A DNA stretch of 64,000 bases from contig NMRA01000368.1 in NCBI GenBank assembly GCA_002633005.1, forward strand, positions 236,166-300,165, given 5' to 3'. The translations under genes and the position numbers were made by a program. This document shows, in pieces, positions 12,601-22,840 of this stretch (the stretch's first letter is position 1; the number at the start of each line of letters is the position of its first letter). This DNA is from Phoronis australis (lineage: Eukaryota; Phoronida; Phoronidae). The notes beneath the pieces are model-generated. The model did not search any database, was not told where the DNA came from, and saw only the letters and a program-made list of their open reading frames with translations.

Positions 12601-15600
12601 GACCAAGCCTTCTTTGGCCGGGCAGAAGAGTAACTAATCATAATAACCATTTATTGACGGAAAGTGGTATCATTGGATAGGAGAATGACTGGGGTTTCTA
12701 TTGGTATGCAATATGATTTACTTAAAACAGAAATAATGAAAACACTGAAGAGTGAACACAAATTTCCGAACTTTTGGATATGTGTTTATTTTGTTGCCTA
12801 TACACGTACGTGCTCGAAATTAACTCGGCTCATTGGTCATGTCATAAATTGTGCCCCACGATACAGTGAGACGAATATCTCACTTTATCTGACAAGCGTA
12901 AATTCTTGCAGCATGCAGGCGAGCTGGGTTAAGTGCTTAGCCTATTATAATTCATAATTGCATTTCCTGGCAACAACCAATCTCTCTCGCTGGAACTCCC
13001 TAACCGTGTGTACTACATTTATTTCGTTTACTACCAACGTAAATAACAAGTCAGTCTGCATTTCGCTAGCGTTGAGTTGTAACCTGAGCTAAAGTTCACT
13101 CAAAGACGACAGGTCAGCCTGAGCAATCCTCAGCGCTTGTCCTAATTTCAGTACAATCAGCGTTGCTTTTTCGTAACGAGAGTCGTATAAAGGAGGTAGA
13201 CATGCATATCGGTTTTTCATATTCTTCTATAAAATGTGTAAAATTTATTGTTACAGGGTGTTAGATGTTTCGGAAATCCCGAGGAAACATGGAACAAGTT
13301 TTTGGGTCATCCATTGATCCAAAGAAAAATACCGTTTTTTTAATCCCTCTTCCAACAAATGCTGTCACGTGTTTTCAAAAACTTACCGTGGTCCCGTTCA
13401 TGGCACCAATAATTACTTAAAGGTGTAAATCTATTGTGTATGTATCTTACTGTACTTTTTGGATTTGCCAAATACGTAATATTCACTTCATAACCCTAGG
13501 AGGGCTTTGAAGTTCCTTTATATAAGATTTCAAATTGTACCATGATTTGGTTTGATCAATTCATGACAGAAAAAAATTCATCAATTGTATTGCCTCTACC
13601 GTCAAATAATGAATTGGGATCAATGCGTTCGAAGTTTTGCAAACATCACATTCTTCTTTTGGTCACCTCAGACTGAAAAGTATGCATGTAATGCTCCAGT
13701 GTTACCAGTGTGCATGGATAACTGTACAATTGTTCATTCTGACATAGATTTTACGTGTAGTGGTGTGAAAATTGGCAATTTGTGGTTAAAACGTATGTGC
13801 TATCGTGTGGGTTGTGTAGTCAGATTCCGTTCAAATGAGCTGAACCGTTTTGTAGGGTAATGGAATTTTCAAATTTTATCAAAATGACCACTTTGCAATT
13901 TTTCGAATTAATTAAAATGTTCACGGCGAAACGCAACTGAAGAATCAAAGCCTATGTTTATGAAAAAGTTTTTGAATTGTGAAAAAATTCTAAAATATAG
14001 TGTTAAGACAGAATTTTCTTCTACAAGTAAATTTGTTTTAGACGGGCATAAAACAGTACTAGGATGGCAAGGGATCGTACAATTTTAAAGTAAATGAGAG
14101 CTGGCTGTATGAATTGCTTTGTGAGAATGACTTTTTGCTGTGATGCCTTTGTACTGTTTCAGTTCACGTTGACGAAATTATGACCAAAGCAAAGGAAATA
14201 GAAGAAGGAATTTCGAGGTTGCATCAGAAAAAAGGCAATGTGATGGATCTATTGCCTAAAGCGGGAAAAATTGACTCCTGCACGGGTAAGTTCAATCTTT
14301 AGCCTGGTTATCGCTCCTCTCCAAAATTCACAGTGGCTGTATTTCACTATTTGCTAATGATGTTCCATAATCTCACTATTGCAGTTTACCTGGAATTCAC
14401 AGGAGGCTCAGTTTCTTCTCGCAGTGATTTTGTGTGTGTCCATGTATCCTCCCAGGACAATTTGTGACTCCACAGTAAAGATTTTTGAATCGATAGTATG
14501 AGTTGTTTACTCACCACACTGGTTCACAAAGGTTGCAAGAGATAAGAACTTAATTATACATGTACATATACATATATTCACTGCCTTGTACATCTAAGGT
14601 ACAGTGGGGTGTTCGGTTGACTAGTACCATCTCACCATAGCAGAGCTTAGAGAACTCGGATCCGGCGGTTAATCTGCCTCCTCTTGGTCATAGAAATGAC
14701 TTGGCAAGGTAGACTGGCCCTCCCAATAAGTGCACAGGCTGCTCCCCAATCACAAAACATTTTTATACTTTTATATTTTACTCCATGTTGATGTCCTCTG
14801 GATAACAGCAACGCATTGATGAATTCACTCTACGCAAATCCTGTGCTGTTCGTTCTTATTAAATAAGCAGAAATGAAGCGAGACGTAACAGGCTAGTGAT
14901 TTTCCAAATAAAGAAGTCAATCACTAAGGAACCTGACTGTATTTTTGGCTTGAACGAAGCCGACTGCACGATGCAAGTTGGAGTCAAACTAACATTACGG
15001 TTGTGAACTATCAGCCTAGATGTAAAGTGTATGACTTATATGCCAAGACAAAGGTCCCGGACACAAAAACAGCTGTTCCGTGCCCAAACTCAAAACAATT
15101 CCACCACGGGGGTTTGGTCTAGGACTACACAGAGTTTCAGGACGATCGGCCACGTCGTCTCGGCGCCTTAGTGGGTACTTAAAGAATTTTGCTTACCGGG
15201 TATTAAATTCACAGGATCGCTTCTCATGGTGCCTTCAAACTTTTGTTTCCTATTTTGTATCAAGACTACTCTTAAAATTCCTTGTGAACCGCCCGGGCGT
15301 TCTGCTTATCACAGTTCTTTTCTCATGAACACGCCGGATTACCCGCTGCAATTGTTTTTTTGTGTACCACCATGAATCTGTTCTCTCTGTATCATTCGTA
15401 CATGTAGTTGAAATTCTGAAAACTAGGGCAACCTCCCTGGGTGTGCACGGTCGCATTCTTGCTGCCCCATATCCCACACGAATATGCATGGTGTCATTTG
15501 TCTCCGAGGGTTTTCGTTGTTATTAGTGTTTTTATTTTAAGTGGCAGTTATTATCACACGTGCGTAAATGTAGCCGCACCAGCAGTCGTGGTGGTGGTAC

Positions 15601-18600
15601 TGATGCTTGTACCGTTGGTATTTTTAGATGATCAACTTAAGCAGCTTTCGGAGAAAGAGGAGAAATTGAAGAGTAATTACAAGAAACTCACAGAAATCAT
15701 CCAGAAGGAAGAAATAAAACAAAAACATGAAAGTATGTAGAAGCTATATTTGTTCCTTATACATGTATGTGTCCTTGGAGCATGTGTCAGTCTAAGAATC
15801 CTTCACAAAAAGAATTCATCCCCGAAGCTTGAAAAAACAAGCAGAATTTGAAATCATGTGACAATTACGTTTTTGTAAATGCATTTATGTCTCATTTCTG
15901 AAAAAATAGCATTGTTTTATCAAGCCATGGATATGTTCGCATGCTCTTCAAACTGGAACAATCCGTCTCGAATGGGTGGTTAACCTGAAACTGGCGCCTC
16001 TTTTTTGAAATTCCATATAATATGCAAATCCGCAGTTGCGAGTCTGATGTCTGTTATCGATGCTTTAACATAAATTGTGGGTTAATTTTTGATAAGTTTC
16101 TACTAGATATGTGTTAAGAGTAATTGTGAACGAGAACCGTTATGGAGGGACCCTGTTTTGTTTCCACTATATTGGCGATTTCTCGGTTAAGAGTTATATT
16201 GTTTGCAGGCCAATCTTCAGTTGATTACAGTTCCGAGAGTAACTCTAGGAAAGAAAATTTGCAGTTAATAGCACGAGTGAATCTTATTGAAAAGGGCGTT
16301 TTCGAGGAAGCAGGTTAGTATACGTTTCTTGTTAGAATGGAAATTTTCCCTTTTCAGATTGAAAAGTTACTTGCCGTATGACGCGTTTTGACACCCACGC
16401 GCCTTCTTGGGACAACTTTTTGACACATAGTTTTATCCAAAATAGTAATTTGGTACACGGTGTATTCAGTTACCAATCCTTTACACGGCGATCGTTATTC
16501 CATAACAGTGAAACTATGATACTGGTCAATTTCAATAAAAGCAAGTGCTATCAACAGCAAATAATCAAGTTTGCATTTCAGAGCGACAACTTGAAAGGTT
16601 GGAGGCGAGGGAAGCAGAATTGGCAGCATCATTCAGAGATCGTTCTGCGACTGGAGGATCGTCATCAGTATGTGAAATACTTCAGCAACTGGGAGATGTT
16701 TACAAAGAACGAGGTTTGCTGACTAAGTCCACACAACACATCGCAACAGCTTCTGCATTATATAACGCGGCTTTCGTTGGTGAAAAGGAAGCTGATTCTG
16801 TTCGGAATCTTGAAATGCTGTTGAGAGAAAACGAAACCGCTTTCTGCCGAATTTTATCCTTATCAGATGGTATGCTACCAGTTGAGTTCAGGTCAAAGGT
16901 TATTGACAGGTTAGAGACTCTTAGACTTGGCGTGACCTCTGAAAGTAAACAGTTACTGGACAACTTTTCGGAAAATCTTAAATTTGATGCACCACACGAT
17001 GAAAGAACTGATATAGAAAAGGCGTTTGTGATCGAGACCAGAAAGCTCTCTCAACGTGTAAGCGATGAAATAGCATCTTTGTGTGAAGAGTTCTTGTCAA
17101 AAAGTTGCGAAATACTGGGTCCACCACCTCACGAATATGCTGTCATTGCCTTTGGGTCCTTGGCAAGGGGCGATATTACACCAAGTTCAAGTAGGCCTAT
17201 TAAACTGGGTATTCTTTGTGAAAACGATTGCAGAGATGTCGAGTATTTTAAAAACATGATGAATCTTGTCCACGTATTTGGCCATAATGTGGGAGAAACA
17301 GATGTTAGTACTTTGAACATCAAATCACTGAACGACAATGTTACACTAGGTCGTGTAACAACTCCCGGATTCTCACTCGACAGTTCTTTTCCTCATTCGG
17401 ACGCAACAGGGCAGGAAAGAAACACATTAATTGCGACTCCCACCCAAATGACAGAGATACTTGACTATGGCTCATCGTCATCACGTGGTCATGAGTTCAT
17501 TGATGTCGTTCAAATCCATGGTAGCGCTGGCGGCGATTCACTATTTAAGGAATTTGAGTACATGAAATCTAAAAAATCGGCAAGCAGAAAAGGAAATCTC
17601 TTGTCGGAAATTCAAAATTGCAAAGGAGACATGTTTGTCGTAAGCCTTTTTAAACCACTCTTTCGTCTGGAAAACAACAATGTGTGGGAAAGGCTTAATG
17701 AAATGAGATCCAAGGCATTTTTGTCAGACGAAGCCACGCACAATTTACAAGTGGCGTTATCGATAAGCGCGCTCTTCAGACTGCACGGACAGACTAGTGA
17801 CGGGGAGCAGAATGAATGGCACACTGTAAGCCAGCTCTTATCAATTCTTGCGAGCGGTAACTCTGAACAAGGAGAAGCGCCGAAGTACAGCAAATACAAC
17901 CCTGTCATTATCAGATACTGTTGTACGGCTTTGCCTTTTTTTGCCTTTTTGTGCAAACAGGGTTCTGATTTTGAGCTGGACACCGAAATAAAAAAACAGA
18001 AGTTCTGCGATGAGTTTCTATTAAAAATGGGTGGGGTACTCATATTGTCACAGGTCAGTGAAGACAAAGGTGAGCATAGTATTGAAGAGTATCTTAAATC
18101 CTTAAGTGTCGCAGGTGAGGCTAGCAGTGATACTATGGAGGAGATAGCAACGGAATGGTTGAACCGAATAACTGGGACAGACCACAGCAATACCTCTTCC
18201 CAGGACTCGGCAGACGTTGGGTTTTCAAGTAGTTTTGACGATGCCGGGTGTCATATACTAGCGCCATGTTTGTACATTATGGGACAAATGTACAGTAAAA
18301 TGGGTAAGCATCAATTGGCCTTGAATTATTACCACAAATCACTGATTCTCTGGAAAAGACTTTATGGTGAACGCGATAGGCACGAAGTTGCTGCATGTTT
18401 CAATGGCATCGGATGTGCACACGTGAGTTTGGGCGATTACAACCAGGCCCTAAAGTTCCTTAAGGAATCCTTGGATGTGACGAAGAGAATCACTGGAAAC
18501 AGAGATGACAGCAAAATTGCTCTATGCTTAAATAACATGGGGAACGTTTACTTGGACAGGGGAGATTACAAATCCGCTCTGGAATGTTACAATAACTCGC

Positions 18601-19526
18601 TGAGTATGATGAAACGACTTCCTGGAGATGAAAATCGAGCTGATATGGCGTCTTGCTTGAACAACATGGGTAACTTGTGTAAAACGTTGGGCCAGCACGA
18701 TTTAGCCATGGAACACCTTGAGGAGTCGTTGAGGTTAATGCGAAGAAAGTACGGTGAAGTAGATCACCCGGAAGTTGCATCGGCATTGAACAATATTGCA
18801 AGTGTATACCTGGCTAAGGGCAAATACCAAGTTGCATTGGAATCTTTTAAAAAGGCTTTGGCAATGAGGAAGAGAATACTTGGAGATGTTGAAGATTCTG
18901 ACATTGCATCATCTATGAATAACATAGGTGGTGCGTACTATGAAATGGGAAACTACAATGAAGCTTTAACATACTTAAAACAATCACTGAAAACTTTAAA
19001 GAAAATAATTGAAAAAAAAGATCACCCTGACATCGCGCACTGTTTGAGTAACATAGGAAGTGTGTATAGTAAAACGAATCAATACGAAAAAGCTTTGGGA
19101 TATTTCAAAGAATCATTGGCTATGTTGAGAAAGATCCATGGTGATGCTCATCCAGATGTTGCGTCATTTTTGAATAATATTGGGAATGTGTACAGTCGGA
19201 TGGGGAATTACGGAAGCGCGCTGAAGAACTACAAAGATGCACTGACGATCTGGCAGAAGGTCCATGGAGATAATTACCATCCTAACATGGTCACGTGCTT
19301 ACAGAATATGTCGGCTATGTGTGCAGGACTCGACAAAGTTGATCTAGCCAAGCAGTATGCAAGAGACTCGCACTATGTTAGGAACAAACTTGAGTCTGGT
19401 GGACATAAGGTGGATGTTAATTCAAGACTAGCAAAGGGTAATTTGAATGCAGCTTCTTCCTCAAGTTCGTTTTTACCTTTCACAGTAAACCAAATAGGAC
19501 ATCCTCTAAGGTACTGGCGGTGTTAG
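3450..19526 (+). CDS. Ten-exon gene: RHIM-RHIM, TRADD-N-like, DUF294-like pseudo-nucleotidyltransferase, TPR protein
   Basis: Joined exons: 3450-3600, 4755-4913, 7419-7700, 8804-8884, 10241-10303, 11211-11546, 14163-14285, 15628-15732, 16209-16313, 16582-19526. Every intron is phase 1 with GT/AG ends, and the total is 4350 bp (1449 residues plus stop). Layout by residue: RHIM-like motifs at about 78-95 and 131-150, disordered linker, TRADD-N-like domain about 283-355, coiled coil about 358-470, one TPR-like hairpin about 492-535, nucleotidyltransferase-like domain about 610-928, nine TPRs about 1020-1405. Known biology: RHIMs form amyloid signalling cores in RIPK1, RIPK3, TRIF and ZBP1; TRADD-N serves adaptor binding; kinesin-light-chain-like TPRs bind peptides. 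I infer a cytosolic immune or cell-death scaffold. The ATG at 3450 has A at -3 and G at +4; an in-frame ATG at 3384 is possible but weaker. No RNA evidence is available, so exon ends are predictions. Confidence 0.82.
3713..4480 (+). repeat. Direct duplication of about 200 bp in intron 1
   Basis: The segment at about 3713-3896 recurs at about 4252-4480. Shared blocks include 'caaagtgtcatct', pyrimidine-rich 'caacctccct', 'gaaaccggg' and a 30-bp near-identical end (3865-3894 and 4449-4478). The second copy has an extra insertion of about 40 bp. A foldback element lies between the copies. Confidence 0.8.
3950..4104. mobile_element. Foldback/MITE with a tRNA-like B box
   Basis: Arms of about 24 bp (3950-3973 and 4081-4104) are inverted copies: 'atatgttggaaatggtttat' and its near-complement. 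Inside, at about 4000, sits a perfect RNA polymerase III B-box word GGTTCGAGTCC next to 'ggttagcagaagg', as in tRNA-derived SINEs. It does not fold into a tRNA because the D and anticodon arms are missing. Confidence 0.65.
4755..4913 (+). CDS. Main gene exon 2, RHIM-like motif 1
   Basis: The acceptor follows 'atatttcag' and the donor is a strong gtgagt at 4914. The exon is phase 1 on both sides, so it can be skipped or duplicated without changing frame. It carries the RHIM-like segment at 4835-4888 (residues 78-95) with core Leu-Gln-Met-Gly, Asn at +3 and Met at +5 from the Gly, as in vertebrate RHIMs. Confidence 0.75.
4835..4888 (+). other. RHIM-like amyloid motif 1
   Basis: The segment reads SIFDNVDNLQMGNNNTMI. 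It fits the RHIM pattern (hydrophobic)-Gln-(hydrophobic)-Gly-x-x-Asn-x-Met, with an Asn/Asp-rich approach. Met replaces the usual Ile/Val at the third core position, which should still pack in a cross-beta core. The match to a second copy in the next exon supports it. Confidence 0.7.
6593..6660. repeat. Short hairpin of a dispersed GGGCGGCGCAG family
   Basis: The stretch begins 'catgggcggcgcag' and ends 'gggccgcccatg', a short inverted repeat. Related words ('gggcggcgcagcactgaaa' type) occur at about 8566-8590 and 8636-8650 (reverse), 30461-30495, and in the hairpin 59994-60046. Confidence 0.6.
7419..7700 (+). CDS. Main gene exon 3, RHIM-like motif 2 and linker
   Basis: The acceptor is 'ttatatttcag' and the donor gtaatg at 7701, phase 1 on both sides, 94 codons' worth. 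The first half carries a second RHIM-like motif (7499-7558); the second half is Ser/Gly/Gln/Asn-rich and likely disordered. The codon across the junction with exon 2 becomes Asn, which keeps the frame open. Confidence 0.75.
7499..7558 (+). other. RHIM-like amyloid motif 2
   Basis: The segment reads VAVLRDVKNAQIGNCNKMMV. It keeps Gln-Ile-Gly, Asn at +3 and Met at +5 from the Gly; Ala takes the first core position. It aligns without gaps to motif 1 over Val-x-Asn-x-Gln-x-Gly-Asn-x-Asn-x-Met. Confidence 0.65.
8666..8700 (+). repeat. 17-bp tandem duplication
   Basis: The word 'aactaaatgaagtagg' is present twice in direct succession. It lies just before exon 4 of the main gene and has no visible function. 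Confidence 0.7.
8804..8884 (+). CDS. Main gene exon 4, short linker exon
   Basis: The acceptor 'ttttggtttcag' and donor gtaatt at 8885 enclose 81 bp with phase 1 on both sides. The peptide (ASDGCSAEPEPTHDIKLNEL followed by VTEAID) is acidic and has no known domain. Support is the clean splice sites and the matching phase only. Confidence 0.6.
9290..9428 (+). repeat. About 41-bp minisatellite in intron 4
   Basis: Four degenerate units share 'gaaattcagtccatcgaatt' with spacing near 41 bp (about 9293, 9325, 9366, 9407). A further pair of 'ctcttcaagaaatat' words follows at about 9465 and 9511. The units are too diverged for a CRISPR array and the setting is eukaryotic. Confidence 0.7.
10241..10303 (+). 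CDS. Main gene exon 5, short linker exon
   Basis: The acceptor 'tttgctttttcag' is strong. The donor gttcgt at 10304 is weaker. The 63-bp exon is phase 1 on both sides and encodes AEHLVDSSSRLLQHIDSDSQ. It could be an alternatively used cassette; without it the frame is unchanged. Confidence 0.5.
11211..11546 (+). CDS. Main gene exon 6, TRADD-N-like domain
   Basis: The 336-bp exon has acceptor 'ggtgcgtcag' and donor gtaagt at 11547, phase 1 on both sides. After a Gln/Glu-rich helix-like lead, residues about 283-355 follow the pattern I associate with invertebrate TRADD-N-like domains: a strand around SGCIEITFECTSLEDVEDLR, a helix with a Leu-x-x-Gly-x-Leu turn, 'FMTEEVTKL', then a strand 'FDISIEV'. 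In TRADD this fold binds TRAF proteins. The assignment is by motif memory; structure prediction would settle it. Confidence 0.7.
11817..12777. mobile_element. Internally deleted Tc1/mariner element in intron 6
   Basis: Long inverted ends match: the left end 'ggaaatttgtgttcactctt' (about 11827) is the complement of the right end near 12747-12772, and similarity continues inward to 'ggtctcaaagtaaatgttgc' (about 11970) against about 12580-12600. Inside, from the ATG at 12205, the peptide begins MPRLPETEKVRALEQVD like a Tc1 transposase N-terminus. It is joined by a deletion to a C-terminal piece (QEWNAITQLRITRLVNSMRR), which fits the Tc1 ending around 'W-N-x-I-P-x-x-x-I-x-x-L-I-x-S-M-R-R-R'. The catalytic DDE core is gone, so it is non-autonomous. 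Confidence 0.8.
14163..14285 (+). CDS. Main gene exon 7, helical/coiled-coil segment
   Basis: The acceptor 'tactgtttcag' and donor gtaagt at 14286 are both good; the exon is 123 bp, phase 1 on both sides. The peptide (HVDEIMTKAKEIEEGISRLH and on) is charged and helical, leading from the TRADD-N-like exon to the coiled coils. The intron before it holds a Tc1/mariner remnant. Confidence 0.65.
15628..15732 (+). CDS. Main gene exon 8, coiled coil
   Basis: The 105-bp exon between 'ggtatttttag' and donor gtatgt encodes a Lys/Glu-rich heptad-like helix (DQLKQLSEKEEKLKSNYKKL and on). Exon 9 has the same length, which hints at exon duplication or a repeated helix pair. Confidence 0.65.
16209..16313 (+). 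CDS. Main gene exon 9, coiled-coil to TPR linker
   Basis: The acceptor 'ttgtttgcag' and donor gttagt enclose 105 bp, phase 1 on both sides. The peptide ends IARVNLIEKGVFEEA and continues without a break into ERQLERLEAREAEL at the start of exon 10, a run typical of the helix before the first TPR in this family. Confidence 0.65.
16582..19526 (+). CDS. Main gene exon 10, pseudo-nucleotidyltransferase domain and nine TPRs
   Basis: The acceptor is 'gtttgcatttcag'; the upstream open frame to an ATG at 16545 is intron sequence. The exon is 2945 bp and ends with TAG. The first block is a TPR-like hairpin. Then comes a domain like DUF294/GlnD-type nucleotidyltransferases, recognised by GSLARGDITP, GETDVSTLNIKSLN, PGFSLDSSFPHSD and a helical part with VALSISALFRLHG. 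After the GSLARGDITP loop, where active relatives carry Ser-Asp-x-Asp/Glu, this protein has SSSRPIK, so both metal-binding acids seem lost. Nine TPR units of 42-43 residues follow, each with a Leu-Asn-Asn-(Ile/Met)-Gly-type helix A and an Ala-Leu-x-(Tyr/Phe) helix B, like kinesin light chain. A large 3' exon of this kind is usual for TPR-repeat families. Confidence 0.9.
17154..17216 (+). other. Degenerate nucleotidyltransferase active-site loop
   Basis: The Gly-Ser helix signature (GSLARGDITP) is intact but the following acids are absent: SSSRPIKLGIL stands where family members have Ser-Asp-x-(Asp/Glu)-x-x-Ile-Leu. The DNA here contains TAGGCCTA, a word repeated across this genome, at the place where the alignment implies two extra residues. 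Confidence 0.6.
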
Positions 19527-22500
19527 TACTCCGAACGAGGATACCCATGTGTTGCGTCATGCATTCGAACACTTGTCCAGCGTAGATACAAATCCTTCAA
19601 TGGTGCACTATACAGGACCAGGTGTATTAGGCACCATCCTCGTTTGGTTGTGTTCTTATGTTATTGTACTATGTTGAACAAAATGTATTTGGTGAAGAAA
19701 ACACGGTAGTCTAGTAATCGAGAGAGCGTGTTCTGGAATTTAAACATTTACATGTACATGTACGTTGAATTTTAAAGAATTGGAAGCACGTGACGTAAAA
19801 AAGATTTGGCAATTTTGTTGATTTTGGCTTGATTAAGCGTTGCTTTTTGTGGGTGATTTATTTTTCCATGGAGACAAGAAAACAACACAATTCGATTAGA
19901 ATTGATAGCTTAGACAACACAGGAAAATTGGCAAAGAATTCCCAGTGTGGCGGAATCGAAGGAATCATTATCGGCGACAAAATCCCAACTCTGCACTACA
20001 AGTTGACTTTCTTAATATTGTTTGCCCAACAACTTTTTCAGTTTGATGGTACGTTTACGGAGGTCATGACAGAGGCACGTCTGTATAGTGAATGCATTTC
20101 TCAGGGGCTTGCTAATGAGACCTATTTTAAAACATAGCTTTCTTGACAAAGCGTCCATCAAATGTAAACAATATGTGTTGTACTGTTATAAAACTGGCTA
20201 TGTTATGCAGACCAGTTTCACGAACTAATCATGTTTATGCTAATGCACTCTTCATTTTTATTACCTTCAAATTAGTGTTTTCAACAGACAATCGTGTTTA
20301 AGGCATGTTTGCCGAGCACAAAGTTTGTACGTCCGTGTGTATGTTTCACTACTAAAATGCTCTGGTTGTCTTGATGGCATATGCACGTTAGATTTGCGTC
20401 AGTTTGGGCGTATATACTCCACTTCCACTTAGCTTTTGATTAGGTTAAGTCATCACTATGCGTGTACTGTGGATTAATAGAATGACGTAGTTTGTAAAGA
20501 AGGTTCTGCGATCACACCGTTTCTAGGACTCACATTAATTATGAAGTCGTTCCATCACTTCCTTACCGATTTGTCCATGCTTCAGCCCATTATACATATT
20601 TCTTACAGTTCTTGAGAGCAACATTTCGTTTGGTGGTCTTAAAGTAAATTTGACCACTAAAAAAGCTTAGCTAAGTGATGCCGTATAAAGACGAAATTTG
20701 ATCTTCGAATTATTTATTTTACCTGATCCAGGTCAGCTGGTCTAAACAAATGTCTTAAAGTCGCTATATCTCATTAAATCGTGAATATGTGAATGGACTA
20801 CTAGTTTACAAACAATTCTGGGTCATCCGGTGTGCCGGAAAACAAACAAGAACCAGATACCATTTCACTCTTGCGAAAGTTTCGTTTTGCGAGACTAAGT
20901 TTTGTAAATGAGTATGGTAATATCTCATCTTTACCTCATCAAAACAAGGCACAGTTTATATTATTTGTTCCTTTCGCTATCAATAACGATTGCGTAATAC
21001 TTGGATTTACTAGATTTTCTACATGTTCACACTTGATTTTAATTGTATCAAATCTGGTGTTTTCTTTTAAACCTTACTTTATTTATAACTTGTTTCTTTT
21101 CCTGATTATACTTGTACACACAGTTCTCCAGGAAATCACAAGGTGGGGCTTGCTAAAAATATAAATATTCACGGTTTTAGTGAGACATAGCATGTTTAAG
21201 ACCAAACATGTATAACGATAGAAGGAAGTCTTAATCTACGCTTTGATTATTAAGTTTAAAGTAGGTGAATTCTATTGGATAACTAGATCACAGTTAACAT
21301 CAACATTGACTTACTGTGTTTGAATTTGATGCATAAAAATTGACGATGATACACATGTATCTATCCAATCGAGTGGCTTTAACACATTTGTGTGACTATT
21401 TTGTCTTATATAGATGTGTGATCAATAAATATTTGTGCTTAATAATCTGTATTTTACAATTTCACATGTTCATCTTGCGTTAGTCCGTAACAAAATCAAT
21501 TTATATTTTTCAAAATTCTCTTCGTCACGGTGTTAACCTTGAAGCTAACCAGATACGATAAAAATGCCGATAGTGATAAGCGGTTTTCCACCGAAAACAC
21601 ATTCAATTCGAGATCTTAAGAGCAATTCCATATAAAAACCAGATGGTGGGCTATAATATATATGCAAAATCACCATTTTTTTTGAAACTTAGCACATCAG
21701 CTGGCCATGTCAAAGAAGCCTGAGCCTGATTTTTTAAGAGTTTTTGAGTTTTCTGAACCCTTTTTACGACCACTTTGTACTTTTTCTAAAAAATAGCAAA
21801 TAAAAGTAGGTGACTTTTTGTCAGCAACAACACATCATCGCTTCACGCTATTGAAAAAATAACTATATAGCACAAAGAAGAAAGAATAACATACAAGAAA
21901 AATTAGTTCGGATGGATTTATTGATTTTTGATGTCTTCCCATTTTAGCCTACAAAAATGTCATTTTCACTGTTTATTATTAAGGCTATTTTTACGCATTT
22001 TTATCGCTCTCCCAAATCTATATCGGATTCTTTTGGAACATGAGTTAACTTCCGTCTGTTACTGCTGTCTTTGTTCAGCCAAACGCAAGAATAAAAAATT
22101 TTGTCTCTTTTTACATAACTCACTTACACACTTTTCTGCCAATCTGTGACTGTCAGTTAGATTAAAAGACTCTAGGAGGAGCTACTCGATTGAGTAATTA
22201 TCTGTCGACCAAGATGCCAAATAGAACAAATATCATTCGTTTTGCTACATCAGTGACGAAGGAGATCACGGGAAGCTGTATGAGAGATTTTTTCTTCGCG
22301 GATTTTCAGTTTTGCTGGTGCAAAAATAAAAATCTATTATAGGATTACAGAACTCAAAAAAGTCAATTTTAATGTACTGTTGAGTTAATAATATAACCCC
22401 CATCACCATCTCATACTTCAGAGAAGCTGGTTTTATTCTTATTAAGGGTGCCCATTCCCCCTTGCTTGGTCAGTTTTTGAACTCCGTAATGGACTAAGAA

Positions 22501-22840
22501 TCCCACGCACTACCTGCAGTGCATGCTGGTCCATGTTCAGACCTCCTGGACATGTCCCTGTATATGCGCTTGAAAAAGTCAACTCAAACTATATGCAAAG
22601 TTCGTACTAAAACTAATCAAGATCTTCGAGATCACAAGTGAAAAGAGAACGGTGGATACGACCAGAAGTGTCGTGTTATGGGACACACAAAGGGTCACGC
22701 AATGCTTCTTGTACTACACAAAAGCGGCCGAGCATGGTGGCAGTGCGCCAATGGAATTTGCAGTTTCAGAAAAATAACAGATACGGATATTTACGATTGA
22801 AAACATAATACTTTCAGTTACCGGCTTTCCAAACCAGTAT
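19527..22840. other. 3' flank of the main gene, AT-rich, no gene recognised
   Basis: The first AATAAA I noticed after the stop is near 21424, which would give a long 3' UTR of about 1.9 kb; an ATTAAA variant lies near 20773. ORFs of 100-110 residues (19829-20137, 20832-21164) are AT-rich, hydrophobic and match nothing I know. Confidence 0.45.

Noticed and set aside
16378-16722. 114-residue ORF overlapping the start of exon 10
   Set aside because: It is in a different frame from the domain-bearing sequence and mostly covers the intron.
17612-18190. 192-residue reverse-strand ORF
   Set aside because: It is the shadow of the large TPR exon on the opposite strand; the forward frame has clear domain matches and the reverse one has none.
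20832-21164. 110-residue hydrophobic forward ORF after the main gene
   Set aside because: AT-driven Phe/Ile/Leu composition in probable 3' UTR; no supporting feature.
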